Positions 1-9,217 of a DNA stretch of 64,000 nt are shown in pieces. The stretch is taken from positions 248,001 through 312,000 of the forward strand of contig NZ_SLWW01000003.1 in the NCBI RefSeq assembly GCF_004342445.1. Reading direction: 5' to 3'. Origin of the DNA: Rhodovulum euryhalinum. Lineage in GTDB: Bacteria; Pseudomonadota; Alphaproteobacteria; Rhodobacterales; Rhodobacteraceae. A program made the translations under genes and the position numbers. The notes below the pieces were generated by a model. That model was not told where the DNA came from. It was given only the letters and a program-made list of their open reading frames with translations, and made no database searches. Position 1 is the first letter of the stretch. Each line of letters begins with the position of its first letter.

Positions 1-117
1 TTGGCCCAAGTGACGAAACCCGTTAAGCGCGAATCCTTGATTTTCAAGGGCGTGACACGACTCGGATTTCGTGCTGCACTGTGACTGTTGGATGACACGA
101 GGAAAGGATCATCGACC

Positions 118-285
118 ATGAATCTGGGTTCGCATCTGCAGGAACTCCGCCGGAAGCATCAGGCGCTTTCGCAACAGGTCGAAGAGGCGCAGCGAACGCC
201 CGCAATGGATGGTCTTCAAGTCGCTGAACTCAAGAAGCAGAAGCTCAAACTGAAGGAACAGATCGAACGCCTGTCTCAGGTCTGA
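118..285 (+). CDS. DUF465 (YdcH-like) small coiled-coil protein
   Basis: A 55-residue, highly charged, almost wholly alpha-helical protein. The heptad-like middle and the KLKEQIERL tail resemble the DUF465/YdcH family, small cytosolic helical-hairpin proteins of unknown function. I chose the ATG at 118 rather than the in-frame start at 88 because GGAAAGG lies about 10 bases upstream and the family begins close to the first helix. It converges on the EamA-type exporter gene, whose stop lies inside its last codons (10-base overlap). Family assignment is from sequence style, so the function stays unknown. Confidence 0.8.
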   Translation: MNLGSHLQELRRKHQALSQQVEEAQRTPAMDGLQVAELKKQKLKLKEQIERLSQV

Positions 286-1148
286 GGCAGCCGTGCGCTG
301 GCCCGCGCGGCCAGCGCCGCCCCGCCGGTGATCAGAACAGCAGCGGCGGCAAGGGTTGGTGTAGGGGTGGCAATCCCCGCGGCCACCAGCGCGAGCGTCG
401 AGAGAAGCGGTGCGGCATAGCTGGCAACCCCCAGCATCTGGATGTCGCCCCGCTTTACACCGATATCCCACACATAGAACGCAAGCCCGACAGGCCCGAG
501 CCCGAGCGCCAGAACGTTGAACCAGCCGGCGGTGCCGATGGGCCAGACCGTCTCTTCCAGCGCAAGGTGCAGCGGTAGCGACATCGCCGCGGTGGCCAGG
601 CAGAACACCGCCACGCTGGCCGTCGGGATGGCGCCCAGCCGACGCGACAGCACCGAATAGCTTGACCAGGTCAGCGCGCACAGCAGCGCAAGGCCATAAC
701 CCGGCAGCGCCGTGCCGTCGAACCCGACTGCCCCCCGCGCCACGATCAGTGCGGCCCCGGCAAAACCCGCCAGCGCGCCGATCACATGGCCCGCGCGCAA
801 CCGCTCGCCCGGCAAGAGCCCCGAGAACAGCACGATCAACAGCGGCCAGAGATAGGCGATGAGACCCGCCTCGGCCGCGGGCGCCAGTCGGAGTGCCGAG
901 AAATAGAGCGCATGATACCCGAACAGACCCGCCGTGCCGAAGGCATAGACCCGCAGCGGGACGCGCATGAGCATCCGTGCCTCGCCGGTCGCCGCTACCC
1001 ATAGCAGCCCGATCGCCCCGCCGATCGCGAAACAGATCGCGTTCAGTTGCAGGGGCGGTACCGGGGCCGAGCCCACCGTGAACAGCGCCAGAAGCGCCCA
1101 GAGCAGGACGGCGAGAAATCCGATGGATGTGGCGCGGGCGCGGGACAT
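276..1148 (-). CDS. EamA/DMT-superfamily transporter
   Basis: A 290-residue inner-membrane protein with about ten hydrophobic segments in two homologous halves, the layout of drug/metabolite transporters (EamA). The second half has the typical helix-loop pattern around a conserved GPVGLAFYVWD stretch. Such proteins export amino acids, metabolites or drugs; the substrate cannot be read from the sequence. The ATG at 1148 is preferred over an upstream in-frame start (1223) because it follows AGGTGG and the N-terminus then begins directly before the first membrane helix. It stands alone, divergent from nothing obvious, and converges with the DUF465 gene. Confidence 0.85.
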   Translation of the reverse strand: MSRARATSIGFLAVLLWALLALFTVGSAPVPPLQLNAICFAIGGAIGLLWVAATGEARMLMRVPLRVYAFGTAGLFGYHALYFSALRLAPAAEAGLIAYLWPLLIVLFSGLLPGERLRAGHVIGALAGFAGAALIVARGAVGFDGTALPGYGLALLCALTWSSYSVLSRRLGAIPTASVAVFCLATAAMSLPLHLALEETVWPIGTAGWFNVLALGLGPVGLAFYVWDIGVKRGDIQMLGVASYAAPLLSTLALVAAGIATPTPTLAAAAVLITGGAALAARASARLPQT

Positions 1149-1225
1149 GTCGCCACCTCTAGACTGGCCGCGCCGCTCTGCCCAGAGCGATTTGCGCGCC
1201 GCTTTCTTGTGGTACGCGGGCACGG

Positions 1226-1253
1226 AAAAGGGGCGGCCCGGCCGGGCCGCCCC
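1226..1253 (-). terminator. Rho-independent terminator after phaB
   Basis: A 24-base perfect palindrome (1230-1253, core GGGGCGGCCCGG) followed on the minus strand by four T residues (1226-1229). It lies 22 bases past the phaB stop codon, so it should end the phaA-phaB transcript before the exporter gene. Confidence 0.8.
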
Positions 1254-1275
1254 CTGCCTCTTTGGTGTCCCGGGA

Positions 1276-1998
1276 TCAGACGAAGAACTGCGCGCCGTTG
1301 GCCGAGATGGTCGAGCCGTTCAGGAACGCGGCCTCGTCCGCGGCGAGGAAGGCCACGCAGCGGGCGATCTCTTCGGGTTCGCCCAGGCGGCCGGTCGGGA
1401 TCTGGGCGATGATCGACTCGCGCACCTTTTCAGGAACCGCCATCACCATCTCGGTGGCGATGTAGCCCGGGCAGATCGCGTTGGCGGTGATGCCGAAGCG
1501 TGCGCCTTCCTGGGCCAGCGACTTGACGATGCCCAGATCGCCCGCCTTGGTCGCGGCATAGTTCACCTGGCCGAACTGGCCCTTCTGCCCGTTGATCGAG
1601 GAAATCACGATCACCCGGCCGAACTTGCGCTCGCGCATGCCAGGCCAGATCGGGTGGACGGTGTTGAACACGCCGGTCAGGTTGGTGTCGATAACCTCCT
1701 GCCACTGGTCGCGGGTCATCTTGTGGAACGGCGCGTCGCGGGTGATGCCCGCGTTGGCCACCACCACGTCGATGGGGCCAAGGTCGGCCTCGACCTGCTG
1801 GGCGCCCGCCGCGCAGGCGTCGTAGTCGGCGACCGACCACTTGTAGGTCTTGATGCCGGTCTCGTCGGTGAATTTCTTCGCGGCGTCGTCGTTGCCGGCA
1901 TAGTTCGCCGCGACGGTATAGCCCGCCGCCTTGAGCGCCTTCGAGATCGCCGCGCCGATGCCGCGGCTGCCGCCGGTGACGAGTGCAACTCTTGCCAT
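1276..1998 (-). CDS. phaB: Acetoacetyl-CoA reductase
   Basis: A 240-residue short-chain dehydrogenase. It has the Rossmann motif TGGSRGIG at residues 8-15, the NAG motif, and the catalytic Ser with YAATK (YxxxK). Length and sequence match PhaB, which reduces acetoacetyl-CoA to (R)-3-hydroxybutyryl-CoA with NADPH, the second step of polyhydroxybutyrate synthesis in the cytoplasm. The start at 1998 follows GGAGGAATC. The upstream gene on the same strand is phaA, 99 bases away with a strong hairpin between them. The polymer synthase is not in this window, as is common in Rhodobacteraceae. Confidence 0.95.
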   Translation of the reverse strand: MARVALVTGGSRGIGAAISKALKAAGYTVAANYAGNDDAAKKFTDETGIKTYKWSVADYDACAAGAQQVEADLGPIDVVVANAGITRDAPFHKMTRDQWQEVIDTNLTGVFNTVHPIWPGMRERKFGRVIVISSINGQKGQFGQVNYAATKAGDLGIVKSLAQEGARFGITANAICPGYIATEMVMAVPEKVRESIIAQIPTGRLGEPEEIARCVAFLAADEAAFLNGSTISANGAQFFV

Positions 1999-2050
1999 GA
2001 TTCCTCCAGGATGGGGTCTGTTTGCGTCGGCAATGTTGTTACGGAAGAAA

Positions 2051-2079
2051 GAAAGGGTGCGCAACAATATTGCGCACCC
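2051..2079 (-). terminator. Hairpin between phaA and phaB
   Basis: Perfect 10-base arms GGGTGCGCAA (2055-2064) and TTGCGCACCC (2070-2079) with a 5-base loop, followed on the minus strand by a T-rich run (TTTCTTTC). It sits between phaA and phaB. It may terminate part of the phaA transcript or act as a processing or stability element that sets the phaA:phaB ratio. Confidence 0.65.
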
Positions 2080-2097
2080 GATTTTCCGCGATTGCGA

Positions 2098-3273
2098 TTA
2101 CGGGCGCTCGAGGCACATGGCCACGCCCATGCCACCGCCGATGCAGAGCGTTGCGAGGCCCTTCTTCGCACCGCGGCGCTGCATCTCGAACAGCAGCGTG
2201 TTGAGGATGCGCGCGCCCGAGGCGCCGATCGGGTGACCGATGGCAATGGCGCCGCCGTTCACATTCACGACCTCGGGGTTCCAGCCCATGTCCTTGTTCA
2301 CCGCGCAGGCCTGGGCGGCGAAGGCCTCGTTGGCCTCGACCAGGTCGAGATCCTCGGGTTTCCAGCCCGCCTTTTCCAGCGCCTTGCGGCTGGCATGGAT
2401 CGGGCCCACGCCCATGATCGAGGGGTCAAGCCCGGCGGTGGCGTAGGAGGCGATCCGCGCGAGCGGTTGAAGGCCGCGGCGTTCGGCCTCTTCTGCCGAC
2501 ATGACCAGGACGCCCGCTGCGCCGTCATTGATGCCGCTTGCATTACCGGCGGTCACGCTGCCGTCCTTGGTGAAGGCGGGGCGCAGCTTCTGCATGCTTT
2601 CCAGCGTCGCGCCGTGGCGGATGTATTCGTCGTTCTCGACGATCGTGTCGCCCTTGCGGCTGGACACGGTCACCGGCACGATCTCGTCCTTGAACTTTCC
2701 GGCCTTCTGGGCGGCCTCGGCCTTGTTCTGGCTGGCCAGCGCGAATTCATCCTGCATGTCGCGGCTGATCTGCCATTGCTGCGCCACGTTCTCGGCGGTC
2801 TGGCCCATGTGATAGCCGTTGAAGGCGTCCCACAGCCCGTCCTTGATCATCGAGTCGATGAAGCTCATGTCGCCCATCTTGTGGCCCGCGCGCAGGTGGG
2901 CGACGTGGGGGGAAAGGCTCATGTTCTCCTGCCCGCCGGCGGCGACGATCGCGGCATCGCCCAGCTGGATGTGCTGGGCGGCCAGCGCCACGGCACGCAG
3001 GCCCGAGCCGCAGACCTGATTGATCGACCAGGCCGCCGATTCGATGGGGAGTCCAGCCTTGATATGGGCCTGGCGGGCGGGGTTCTGGCCCTGTCCGGCG
3101 GTCAGCACCTGGCCGAGAATGGTTTCGGAGACCTCCGCCTTGTCGATTCCGGCGCGCGCGACCAGCGCTTCCAGCATGATGCGGCCAAGCTCGTGGGCCG
3201 GCACCGTTGCGAAAGCTCCGTTGAAACTGCCGACCGGCGTGCGCGCGGCCGAGACGATGACGACATTGGTCAT
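2098..3273 (-). CDS. phaA: Acetyl-CoA acetyltransferase (beta-ketothiolase)
   Basis: A 391-residue thiolase, the usual family length. The acyl-accepting Cys is C88 in [10 protein letters not shown]. The [10 protein letters not shown] histidine loop and the C-terminal LCIGGGMG cysteine are present, so the active site is complete. It condenses two acetyl-CoA into acetoacetyl-CoA, the first step of polyhydroxybutyrate synthesis, and runs in reverse in ketone-body use. The start at 3273 follows AGAAGGA. The longer in-frame extension to 3507 lacks family similarity and overlaps the neighbouring gene, so it was rejected. It is transcribed towards phaB. Confidence 0.96.
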   Translation of the reverse strand: MTNVVIVSAARTPVGSFNGAFATVPAHELGRIMLEALVARAGIDKAEVSETILGQVLTAGQGQNPARQAHIKAGLPIESAAWSINQVCGSGLRAVALAAQHIQLGDAAIVAAGGQENMSLSPHVAHLRAGHKMGDMSFIDSMIKDGLWDAFNGYHMGQTAENVAQQWQISRDMQDEFALASQNKAEAAQKAGKFKDEIVPVTVSSRKGDTIVENDEYIRHGATLESMQKLRPAFTKDGSVTAGNASGINDGAAGVLVMSAEEAERRGLQPLARIASYATAGLDPSIMGVGPIHASRKALEKAGWKPEDLDLVEANEAFAAQACAVNKDMGWNPEVVNVNGGAIAIGHPIGASGARILNTLLFEMQRRGAKKGLATLCIGGGMGVAMCLERP

Positions 3274-3409
3274 GGAATGGGTCCTTCTCCCCTGGGATGG
3301 TTCGCCGCGCACTATAGGGGATGCGGATGCAGAACGGCACCCCCCATAACCGACAGGGGATGCCGCAATGGCAAGGGGTTGCCGTTCTTGCTGCGGCGCA
3401 GCGGGGTGG

Positions 3410-4249
3410 TCAGGCGCGGCGCTTTTCCCGCCCCTCGCGCCACGGCGGCACGAGCGAGGGCGCACCGAAGGCGAAGCCCTGCATGCAGTCGACCCCGGCG
3501 GCGGCAAGCCAGGCTGCGTCGCGCGCGGTTTCCACGTTCTCGGCCACGGTGAACATGTCGAAATGCTGCGCGATGGCGATCAGCGCCGAGGCCAGAACCT
3601 GGTTGTCAGGACTGTCGGCGATGCCGCGGATGAACTGGCCGTCGATCTTGAGGATGTCGAAATAGAACTCGCGCAGATAGCGGAAGGCGGTGTAGCCCGC
3701 GCCGAAATCGTCCAGTGCGAAGGCGATGCCCTTGGCCTGCAATTCGCGCATGAAGACCGAGACGAGGTCGGGCATGACCATGGCCGAGCTTTCGGTGATC
3801 TCGAGGATCAGCCGCTCGGCCAACGTCGCATTCCGGGCAAGCCCGTCCTCCAGCGTCTTCTTCCAGCGGGGATAGCCGATCGAACGGGCCGACATGTTGA
3901 TCGACAGGCGCAGGTCGGGCGCCTCGGCCAGCGCGACCAGCCCCATTTCCAGGGAAAGGCAGTCGATCACCCGGCCAAGCTCGGTCGTTTCGACGGTCTC
4001 GATGAACTCGCGCGCGGGGATCACCCGTCCGGTATGGTCCAGGATGCGGATGAGCCCCTCGTAAAAGGCGACCTGGCCGTGCTCGACGGCCTGCACCACC
4101 GGCTGGAAGGCCAGCAGGACATCGCGCCGCTTCAGCGCATTGTGGACCGTTTCGATGATGTTCCGGTCCCGCTGCGAGATGGCCGCAGAGAGCGGGCTGT
4201 CCTGTCCCGGTTCCACGATGATGCTGGGGTCGATTTTTGCGCTCGGCAT
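3410..4249 (-). CDS. EAL-domain cyclic-di-GMP phosphodiesterase
   Basis: A 279-residue cytosolic protein made almost entirely of an EAL domain (about residues 40-265), with no sensor domain or membrane segment. Residues expected for metal binding and catalysis are present: E64, N118 (INMSARS), E150 (EITES), D180-D181 (LDDFGAGY), K201 (LKIDG), E237 (AENVE) and Q257. The signature triad itself reads Glu-Gly-Leu instead of Glu-Ala-Leu. It probably hydrolyses c-di-GMP to pGpG, though a degenerate sensor role is possible. The start at 4249 has a clear GGAGG; the in-frame extension to 4351 does not. It is divergent from tag. Confidence 0.88.
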   Translation of the reverse strand: MPSAKIDPSIIVEPGQDSPLSAAISQRDRNIIETVHNALKRRDVLLAFQPVVQAVEHGQVAFYEGLIRILDHTGRVIPAREFIETVETTELGRVIDCLSLEMGLVALAEAPDLRLSINMSARSIGYPRWKKTLEDGLARNATLAERLILEITESSAMVMPDLVSVFMRELQAKGIAFALDDFGAGYTAFRYLREFYFDILKIDGQFIRGIADSPDNQVLASALIAIAQHFDMFTVAENVETARDAAWLAAAGVDCMQGFAFGAPSLVPPWREGREKRRA

Positions 4250-4381
4250 GCTGTCCCTCCGCTGCGACACGATCCAATTGCTGCAAAAGCCGTTAAGGGC
4301 GAATGAATGTTCGTATTTGGTTCCAATTTTTCGTAACCTGTAGCGAGACACTCAAGTAACTGGCGGAAAACGGAGATCCTG

Positions 4382-4951
4382 ATGGACGGGCGGTGTGGCT
4401 GGTGCGGGACGGACCCGCTTTACGTAACGTACCATGACACCGAGTGGGGCGTTCCCGAGCGTGACGGCCGGGCGCTGTTCGAGAAGCTGATTCTCGACGG
4501 GTTCCAGGCGGGGCTGGCCTGGATCACCATCCTGAAGAAGCGCGAAGCGTTTCGCGCGGCCTTTGCGGGGTTCGATCCGGGGGTGATCGCGGGGTGGGGC
4601 GACCCCGAGGTTGCGCGGCTCTTGTCCGACCCGGGGATCGTGCGTCACCGGGGCAAGATCGAGGCGGCTATCGGCAATGCCCGGGCCTGGCAGCGGATCG
4701 AGGCGGGCGAGGGGTTTTCGGCCTTTCTGTGGCGCTACGTCGATGGACGGCCGCTGCAGAACCGGTTTGCCACGCTGAAGGATGTTCCCGCAGAGACGCC
4801 GTTGTCGCTCCGGATATCCAGGGATCTGCGGGCCGAGGGGTTCCGGTTCTGCGGTCCGACGATCACATATGCCTTCATGCAGGCTGTGGGAATGGTCAAC
4901 GATCACCTTGTGGCGTGCCCGCGTCACGCGGAAGTCGCGGCGCTGGCCTAG
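4382..4951 (+). CDS. tag: DNA-3-methyladenine glycosylase I
   Basis: A 189-residue protein matching Tag in length and motifs. The zinc-site residues are visible as C5, H18 (YHDTEWG), H175 and C179. The RCGWCG opening and the DGFQAGLAWITIL helix are family hallmarks. Tag removes 3-methyladenine from alkylated DNA, starting base-excision repair. It stands as a single gene, divergent from the EAL phosphodiesterase across about 130 bases and convergent with the SPFH protein gene. Confidence 0.95.
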   Translation: MDGRCGWCGTDPLYVTYHDTEWGVPERDGRALFEKLILDGFQAGLAWITILKKREAFRAAFAGFDPGVIAGWGDPEVARLLSDPGIVRHRGKIEAAIGNARAWQRIEAGEGFSAFLWRYVDGRPLQNRFATLKDVPAETPLSLRISRDLRAEGFRFCGPTITYAFMQAVGMVNDHLVACPRHAEVAALA

Positions 4952-4991
4952 GGCCTCACCTCGCGGCGACCCGGACCAAGGGGGGCACCCG

Positions 4992-6092
4992 TCAGGATTC
5001 GGGCGGTGGCGGGGGCGGGGCGACGGTGAAGAGCTGGGCGAGTTCGGTCACCTCTTCGGCGCGTTTCCAGCCGTCCTGGCCTGCGGTCCAGACGAAGGTT
5101 TCGCGCCGCAGCGTCCCGTCGGCGGCCATCCGGCCGAGATCGGCCCTGGAGAACGGCCCGCGGGTCTCGCCCTTTTCGGCGATGTGCCAGACATGCTCGA
5201 CGGGTGGCGGGGGCGGCGCGGCAGGGGCGGCCCCCCAGGGGCCGGGCTGTGCCATCTGCGCCCCCATCGCCATGCCCATGCCGGCACCCAGACCGGCGGC
5301 CATGCCGCCGCCCGCCGGATTCTGCGCCGCCTCGGTCATCGCCTCGGCCGCCGAATACTGGGTGAACCGGCCCAGATCGCCCACGATCCCCATCGAGGTC
5401 CGCTTGTCGAGCGCCTTTTCAACGGCGGGGGGCAGCGAGATGTTCTCGATGTAGAATTCGGGCATGGTCAGCCCGTAGGCCGCCAGCGCCTTCGATACCT
5501 CGGTCGCGACAAGCTTGCCCAGATCGTCGGTATTCGCGGCCATGTCCAGAACCGGAATACCCGAGCGCGCGATCACCCGGCTGAATTCCTGCACGATGAT
5601 GTTGCGGATCTGGAACGCGATCTCGTCGCGGGTGAATTCGCCATCCGTGCCCACGATCTCGACCAGGAACTTCGCGGGGTCCGTCACCCGGATCGCAAAG
5701 GTGCCGAAGGCGCGCAGACGCAGCGGCCCGAATTCCGGGTCGCGCAGCATTACCGGGTTCTTGGTGCCCCATTTCAGATCGGTGAACCGCGTCGTGTTGA
5801 CGAAGTAGATTTCCGACTTGAAGGGCGAGCGGAAGCCGTGGTCCCAGTGCTGGAGCGTGGTCAGCACCGGCATGTTGTTGGTTTCCAGCATGTAGAGGCC
5901 GGGGGTGAACACGTCGGCCAACTGCCCCTCGTGGACGAAGACGGCGGCCTGGCCCTCGCGCACGGTCAGCTTGGCGCCGTACTTGATCTCGTGGCCCTCG
6001 CGCTCGAACCGCCAGACCATCGTGTCGCGGGTGTCGTCGGTCCAGTGGATGACGTCGATGAATTCGCCGGACAGGAAGTCGAAAATGCCCAT
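4992..6092 (-). CDS. SPFH-domain protein with C-terminal GYF_2 domain
   Basis: A 366-residue protein. Residues about 30-240 form an SPFH/band-7-like domain of the virion-core-protein (YdjI-type) subfamily, with no N-terminal membrane helix. A Gly/Ala/Met/Pro-rich linker follows (about 265-305), then a GYF_2-type domain (WHIAEKGETRGPFS to LAQLF). The tail ends in a run of prolines. SPFH proteins form oligomeric scaffolds on membranes, and GYF domains bind proline-rich partners, so its own Pro-rich linker could drive self-assembly. It is the last gene of the minus-strand island that begins with the 27-residue peptide. The function is unproven. Confidence 0.8.
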   Translation of the reverse strand: MGIFDFLSGEFIDVIHWTDDTRDTMVWRFEREGHEIKYGAKLTVREGQAAVFVHEGQLADVFTPGLYMLETNNMPVLTTLQHWDHGFRSPFKSEIYFVNTTRFTDLKWGTKNPVMLRDPEFGPLRLRAFGTFAIRVTDPAKFLVEIVGTDGEFTRDEIAFQIRNIIVQEFSRVIARSGIPVLDMAANTDDLGKLVATEVSKALAAYGLTMPEFYIENISLPPAVEKALDKRTSMGIVGDLGRFTQYSAAEAMTEAAQNPAGGGMAAGLGAGMGMAMGAQMAQPGPWGAAPAAPPPPPVEHVWHIAEKGETRGPFSRADLGRMAADGTLRRETFVWTAGQDGWKRAEEVTELAQLFTVAPPPPPPES

Positions 6093-6178
6093 GGGTCGGT
6101 TCCTCTGGATCGCGTGCCACCAAGTATAGCCTGTGCCTGCCGGTCAGACCACGCGGAAGGTGCCGCGCGACCGCGCCG

Positions 6179-7117
6179 TCAGCTTTCGCCCCCCATCAGT
6201 TCGGCCGCGATCGTCTCGACGATCGGCCGTGCCTCGGCTTCGGTCATTCCCGGGCGCAGGCGGCGATCATAGAGGATCTTCAGCAAGAGCGCGTCATGGC
6301 GGGTGAGGAGGGCGAATTCCTCGTCATCGTTGAAGATCGAGGGCCGCGCCGCGGGGCTGTCATTGGCCAGCCCCATGCCTTGTGCCAGTTCCTCGTGGAT
6401 GCAGGACTGGCGCAGGCGTTCGGGATGCTCGGCCCGGATCACCGCGACCGCCCGGGAATAGACGCTGGAGTCCCCGCGTGAGAAGGCCAGCACCAGACAG
6501 AAGGTCGATCGCGGGATCGTCTCGATCGTGTTGATCGCGGTGGCGTCGATGCCCGGCACCAGCGCGCGCAGCCGCGGGCCGATCGTGCGCCGGTCGTCCT
6601 CGTTCAGGATCAGCACCTGGAAGTTTGCCTGGCCTGGGTCGACGATGCGGATCGGCAGCCGGGCCAGCCCCGACAGCCGCCGCGAATAGGCCGACACTTC
6701 GGCGCGGTCGCGTGCCCGCTGCGCCTCGGGCACCGTGTCGCCGAACACCAGCCCCAGCCGGATCGGCTGCTCCCAGCGGCGCAGCCGGCTCGGCGTTTCG
6801 CGCGCGACGAGCTGGCCCGACCGCGTCACGTATTCATCGTAAAGCGCGATCTTGACGAAATTCTCGACCAGCGCCCGGCGCGAGAACGTCACGTCGGCGG
6901 CGTCGCCATCGGTACGCAAGAGCCCGCGCGACGCGAGGTCGGCCTCGACCCGGGCAAAATGGCGGGCAATCGCCGCGCTCTCGGGCGAGGGCAGGGGCGT
7001 CGCGGCCTCCGGCCGCGGCACGGGCCGGGTGGCGGGGCCCTGCGGCGCGACCTGGCAGCCCGCCAGCGCGCTGAGAACAAGACCCGGTAGAACCAAGGCG
7101 CGAAGACGGGCGGTCAC
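6179..7117 (-). CDS. DUF2927 lipoprotein
   Basis: Read from the GTG at 7117 this is a 312-residue lipoprotein: a short basic N-terminus, a hydrophobic helix and the lipobox LSALAGC. The mature part has the DUF2927 pattern, including IHEELAQGMGL (a HEExxQ motif) and NDDEEFALLT. The HEE motif hints at a metal site, but catalysis is not established for the family. An alternative in-frame start at 7150 would overlap the telA stop and displace the signal peptide. It starts 7 bases after telA, so the two are almost certainly co-transcribed and this lipoprotein is the periplasmic arm of the module. Confidence 0.78.
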   Translation of the reverse strand: MTARLRALVLPGLVLSALAGCQVAPQGPATRPVPRPEAATPLPSPESAAIARHFARVEADLASRGLLRTDGDAADVTFSRRALVENFVKIALYDEYVTRSGQLVARETPSRLRRWEQPIRLGLVFGDTVPEAQRARDRAEVSAYSRRLSGLARLPIRIVDPGQANFQVLILNEDDRRTIGPRLRALVPGIDATAINTIETIPRSTFCLVLAFSRGDSSVYSRAVAVIRAEHPERLRQSCIHEELAQGMGLANDSPAARPSIFNDDEEFALLTRHDALLLKILYDRRLRPGMTEAEARPIVETIAAELMGGES

Positions 7118-7124
7118 GGACGTT

Positions 7125-8303
7125 TCAGACCCCCGGAACTGCGCCCGCACCCTCGGCGCGGGACTTGGCAGAGGCGAGCGTGTCGCGCAGCTCGGCCTCC
7201 ATCTTCTTCAGGTCTTCCTCGGCGGCGGCACGGCGCGCCTTGCCCTCGTCGGCGATGGACAGGCTTTCCTGGATGGTTGCGATGAGTTCGGCATTGGCCT
7301 TCTTGACGGCCTCGATATCGAACACGCCGCGCTCCATCTCCTGGCGGACGATCTTGTTCGCCGCCCGCAGGTTCTCGGCATTGGCCGTCAGCAGTTCATT
7401 GGTCAGATCAGTGGCTTCGCGCACCGCCTGTGCGGCCTCCTTCGAGCGCTGGATCGTCACTGCCTGGGCAAGCTGGGTTTCCCAAAGCGGCACGGTGTTG
7501 ACGAGTGTCGAGTTGATCTTGGTGACCAGCGACTTGTCGTTCTCCTGAACCAGCCGGATCGAGGGCAGCGACTGCATCGTGACCTGGCGGGTCAGTTTCA
7601 GGTCGTGGACACGGCGTTCCAGATCGTCGCGTGCGGCGCGCAGGTCGCGCAGTTCCTGCGCCTTGATCACTTGATCGTTCTCGGGTGCGGCGCCCACCGC
7701 TGCCTCGAGCGCCGGGATGTCCTTCCCGTCCAGTTCGCGCAACTTGGCCTCGCCCGCGGCGATATAGAGCGCAAGTTCGTCGTAGAAGGTCAGCGTCTTT
7801 TCATACAGCTTGTCCAGCGACTTGATGTCCTTGAGCAGCGTGTGCTCGTGGGTCAGCAGGTTGTCGGTGATCTTGTCGATCTGTGCCTGAACCGTTTCGA
7901 ACCGCGCCACGAAATTGGCAAAGGGCGCCGCGCGGCCCAGCAGCTTTTCCCACCAGCTGCGTTCGCGCCGCACGTCCAGTTCCGAAACCGAAAAGCCACG
8001 GATCGTGGTGACGATCTGGCGCAGGTTATCGCCCGCGGGACCCACGTCCTTGTTGCGCACATCGGCCAGCATCGCTTGGCTGATCTGCTGCAGTTCCGCC
8101 TGCGCGGACGACCCGAAGGAGATGATCGAATTGGTGTCGCCCATGTCGATCTCGTCCATCCGGGTGCGGATGCCGAGCGCCTGCTTGTCGTCGGCAGCCT
8201 CCAGCGGCACGATCTCGCCCACGGGTTCGGGCAGGATCACGGCGGTCAGTTGTTCCACCTCTGTCAGCGTGGCCTGAGCCTTCTGGCGAACGGTATCGGA
8301 CAT
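7125..8303 (-). CDS. telA: TelA/KlaA-family toxic-anion (tellurite) resistance protein
   Basis: A 392-residue, mostly helical cytosolic protein of the TelA family. It has long coiled-coil stretches (about 180-260 and 330-385) and the conserved SWWEKLLGRAAPF and RFETVQAQIDKI segments. TelA proteins were named for plasmid tellurite resistance. In chromosomes they sit with XpaC and are linked to envelope or phage stress; the molecular role is unknown. Here the gene begins 5 bases after the xpaC-like stop and is followed at 7 bases by the DUF2927 lipoprotein, so this is one operon. Confidence 0.9.
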   Translation of the reverse strand: MSDTVRQKAQATLTEVEQLTAVILPEPVGEIVPLEAADDKQALGIRTRMDEIDMGDTNSIISFGSSAQAELQQISQAMLADVRNKDVGPAGDNLRQIVTTIRGFSVSELDVRRERSWWEKLLGRAAPFANFVARFETVQAQIDKITDNLLTHEHTLLKDIKSLDKLYEKTLTFYDELALYIAAGEAKLRELDGKDIPALEAAVGAAPENDQVIKAQELRDLRAARDDLERRVHDLKLTRQVTMQSLPSIRLVQENDKSLVTKINSTLVNTVPLWETQLAQAVTIQRSKEAAQAVREATDLTNELLTANAENLRAANKIVRQEMERGVFDIEAVKKANAELIATIQESLSIADEGKARRAAAEEDLKKMEAELRDTLASAKSRAEGAGAVPGV

Positions 8304-8308
8304 GGCAA

Positions 8309-9217
8309 TTAATCTCCCGAATTTGGTGCGGCCGGGTCGGGGCGCACGCCTTCACGCTGCAGCCTGTCGCGCAGCACTTCAATTTCCACTTCCAGATCGG
8401 CGCGGTCGTCCAGCAGCAATGCGCGGGTTCTCGCCGAGAAATTCTGTTCGAGATCGGACAGCAGGGTCTCGTAATCCGCCCGTGCCTTGGCGTCGCGGGT
8501 GCGGCCGTAGAGTTCGGCGAACTTGACCGTCGCATCGCGCGCGCCCAGCAGGTAGACGACCAGATACTTGCGCGCGGCCGTCAGGTCGCGGGGGTCGTCC
8601 TCGACGGTGCGGAACATTTCGCGCACGGTGGACTGGAACCGTTCGACATGGGCCTCCAGCGGGCGGTCGCCCGCCCGGCGGATCGCATCGGCCATGGTCT
8701 TGAGATGCTTTTCCGCCTCGACGATGACACGGGCCACGCGATCCTGCTGGAAGGTGTCGACACCTTCCATCCCCTTGTCCTTCATCGGGTCGGTTCCGAA
8801 GGCCGCGCTGTGCAGCACGATGCCGAGCACGGCAAGGATGGCGGGCGGCAGGAACCCCGCCTCGGGCGACATGCCGGCCAGGAACAGGCCCGCGCCGGTC
8901 AGTGCCGAGCCGAATATCTTGCGCGGGATGGCGGGTCGGCGGGCGATCTTGCGTGCGGCCCAGGCATCCTCGGCCTTCAGCCCCTCGCGCGTCAGCCATG
9001 CCGCAAGGATCAGGACGCCGAACGCTGTCAGCGTCAGCGCAAGCCCGGTCGGGTCCGAAAAGAAGGCGCGCGGCACCAGCGGCAGCGGCGCGAAGAACAT
9101 CACGTTTGCCCGCCCGCCCGCGCGCGATGCGCGCTTGTCGTGGAACGGGTGCCGGGGGGCGGGCGCGTCCCCGGGGCGTGGGTCGGGGCTGAATTTCCCG
9201 CCATAGCGCTGGGCCAT
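8309..9217 (-). CDS. XpaC-like membrane protein (5-bromo-4-chloroindolyl phosphate hydrolysis family)
   Basis: About 302 residues: a basic/proline-rich N-terminal tail (1-45), two hydrophobic segments (about 50-75 and 100-135), then a helical cytosolic domain resembling XpaC. XpaC proteins commonly neighbour TelA in bacterial genomes and probably act together. The family name comes from a reporter-substrate phenotype, not a proven enzyme. The ATG at 9217 shares its first base with the stop of the 27-residue gene upstream; a GTG one codon earlier (9220) is possible. It is the second gene of the operon. Confidence 0.8.
   Translation of the reverse strand: MAQRYGGKFSPDPRPGDAPAPRHPFHDKRASRAGGRANVMFFAPLPLVPRAFFSDPTGLALTLTAFGVLILAAWLTREGLKAEDAWAARKIARRPAIPRKIFGSALTGAGLFLAGMSPEAGFLPPAILAVLGIVLHSAAFGTDPMKDKGMEGVDTFQQDRVARVIVEAEKHLKTMADAIRRAGDRPLEAHVERFQSTVREMFRTVEDDPRDLTAARKYLVVYLLGARDATVKFAELYGRTRDAKARADYETLLSDLEQNFSARTRALLLDDRADLEVEIEVLRDRLQREGVRPDPAAPNSGD

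Noticed and set aside
3391-3401. CTGCGGCGCAG, which fits a CTGC-N3-GCAG PhaR-type site near phaA
   Set aside because: It lies 118 bases upstream of phaA, near the end of the EAL gene, and such 8-base matches are expected by chance in GC-rich DNA.
967-3552. A very long plus-strand open frame (861 codons) opposite the exporter, phaB and phaA genes
   Set aside because: High GC leaves long antisense frames open; the real genes are on the minus strand with start signals and clear families.
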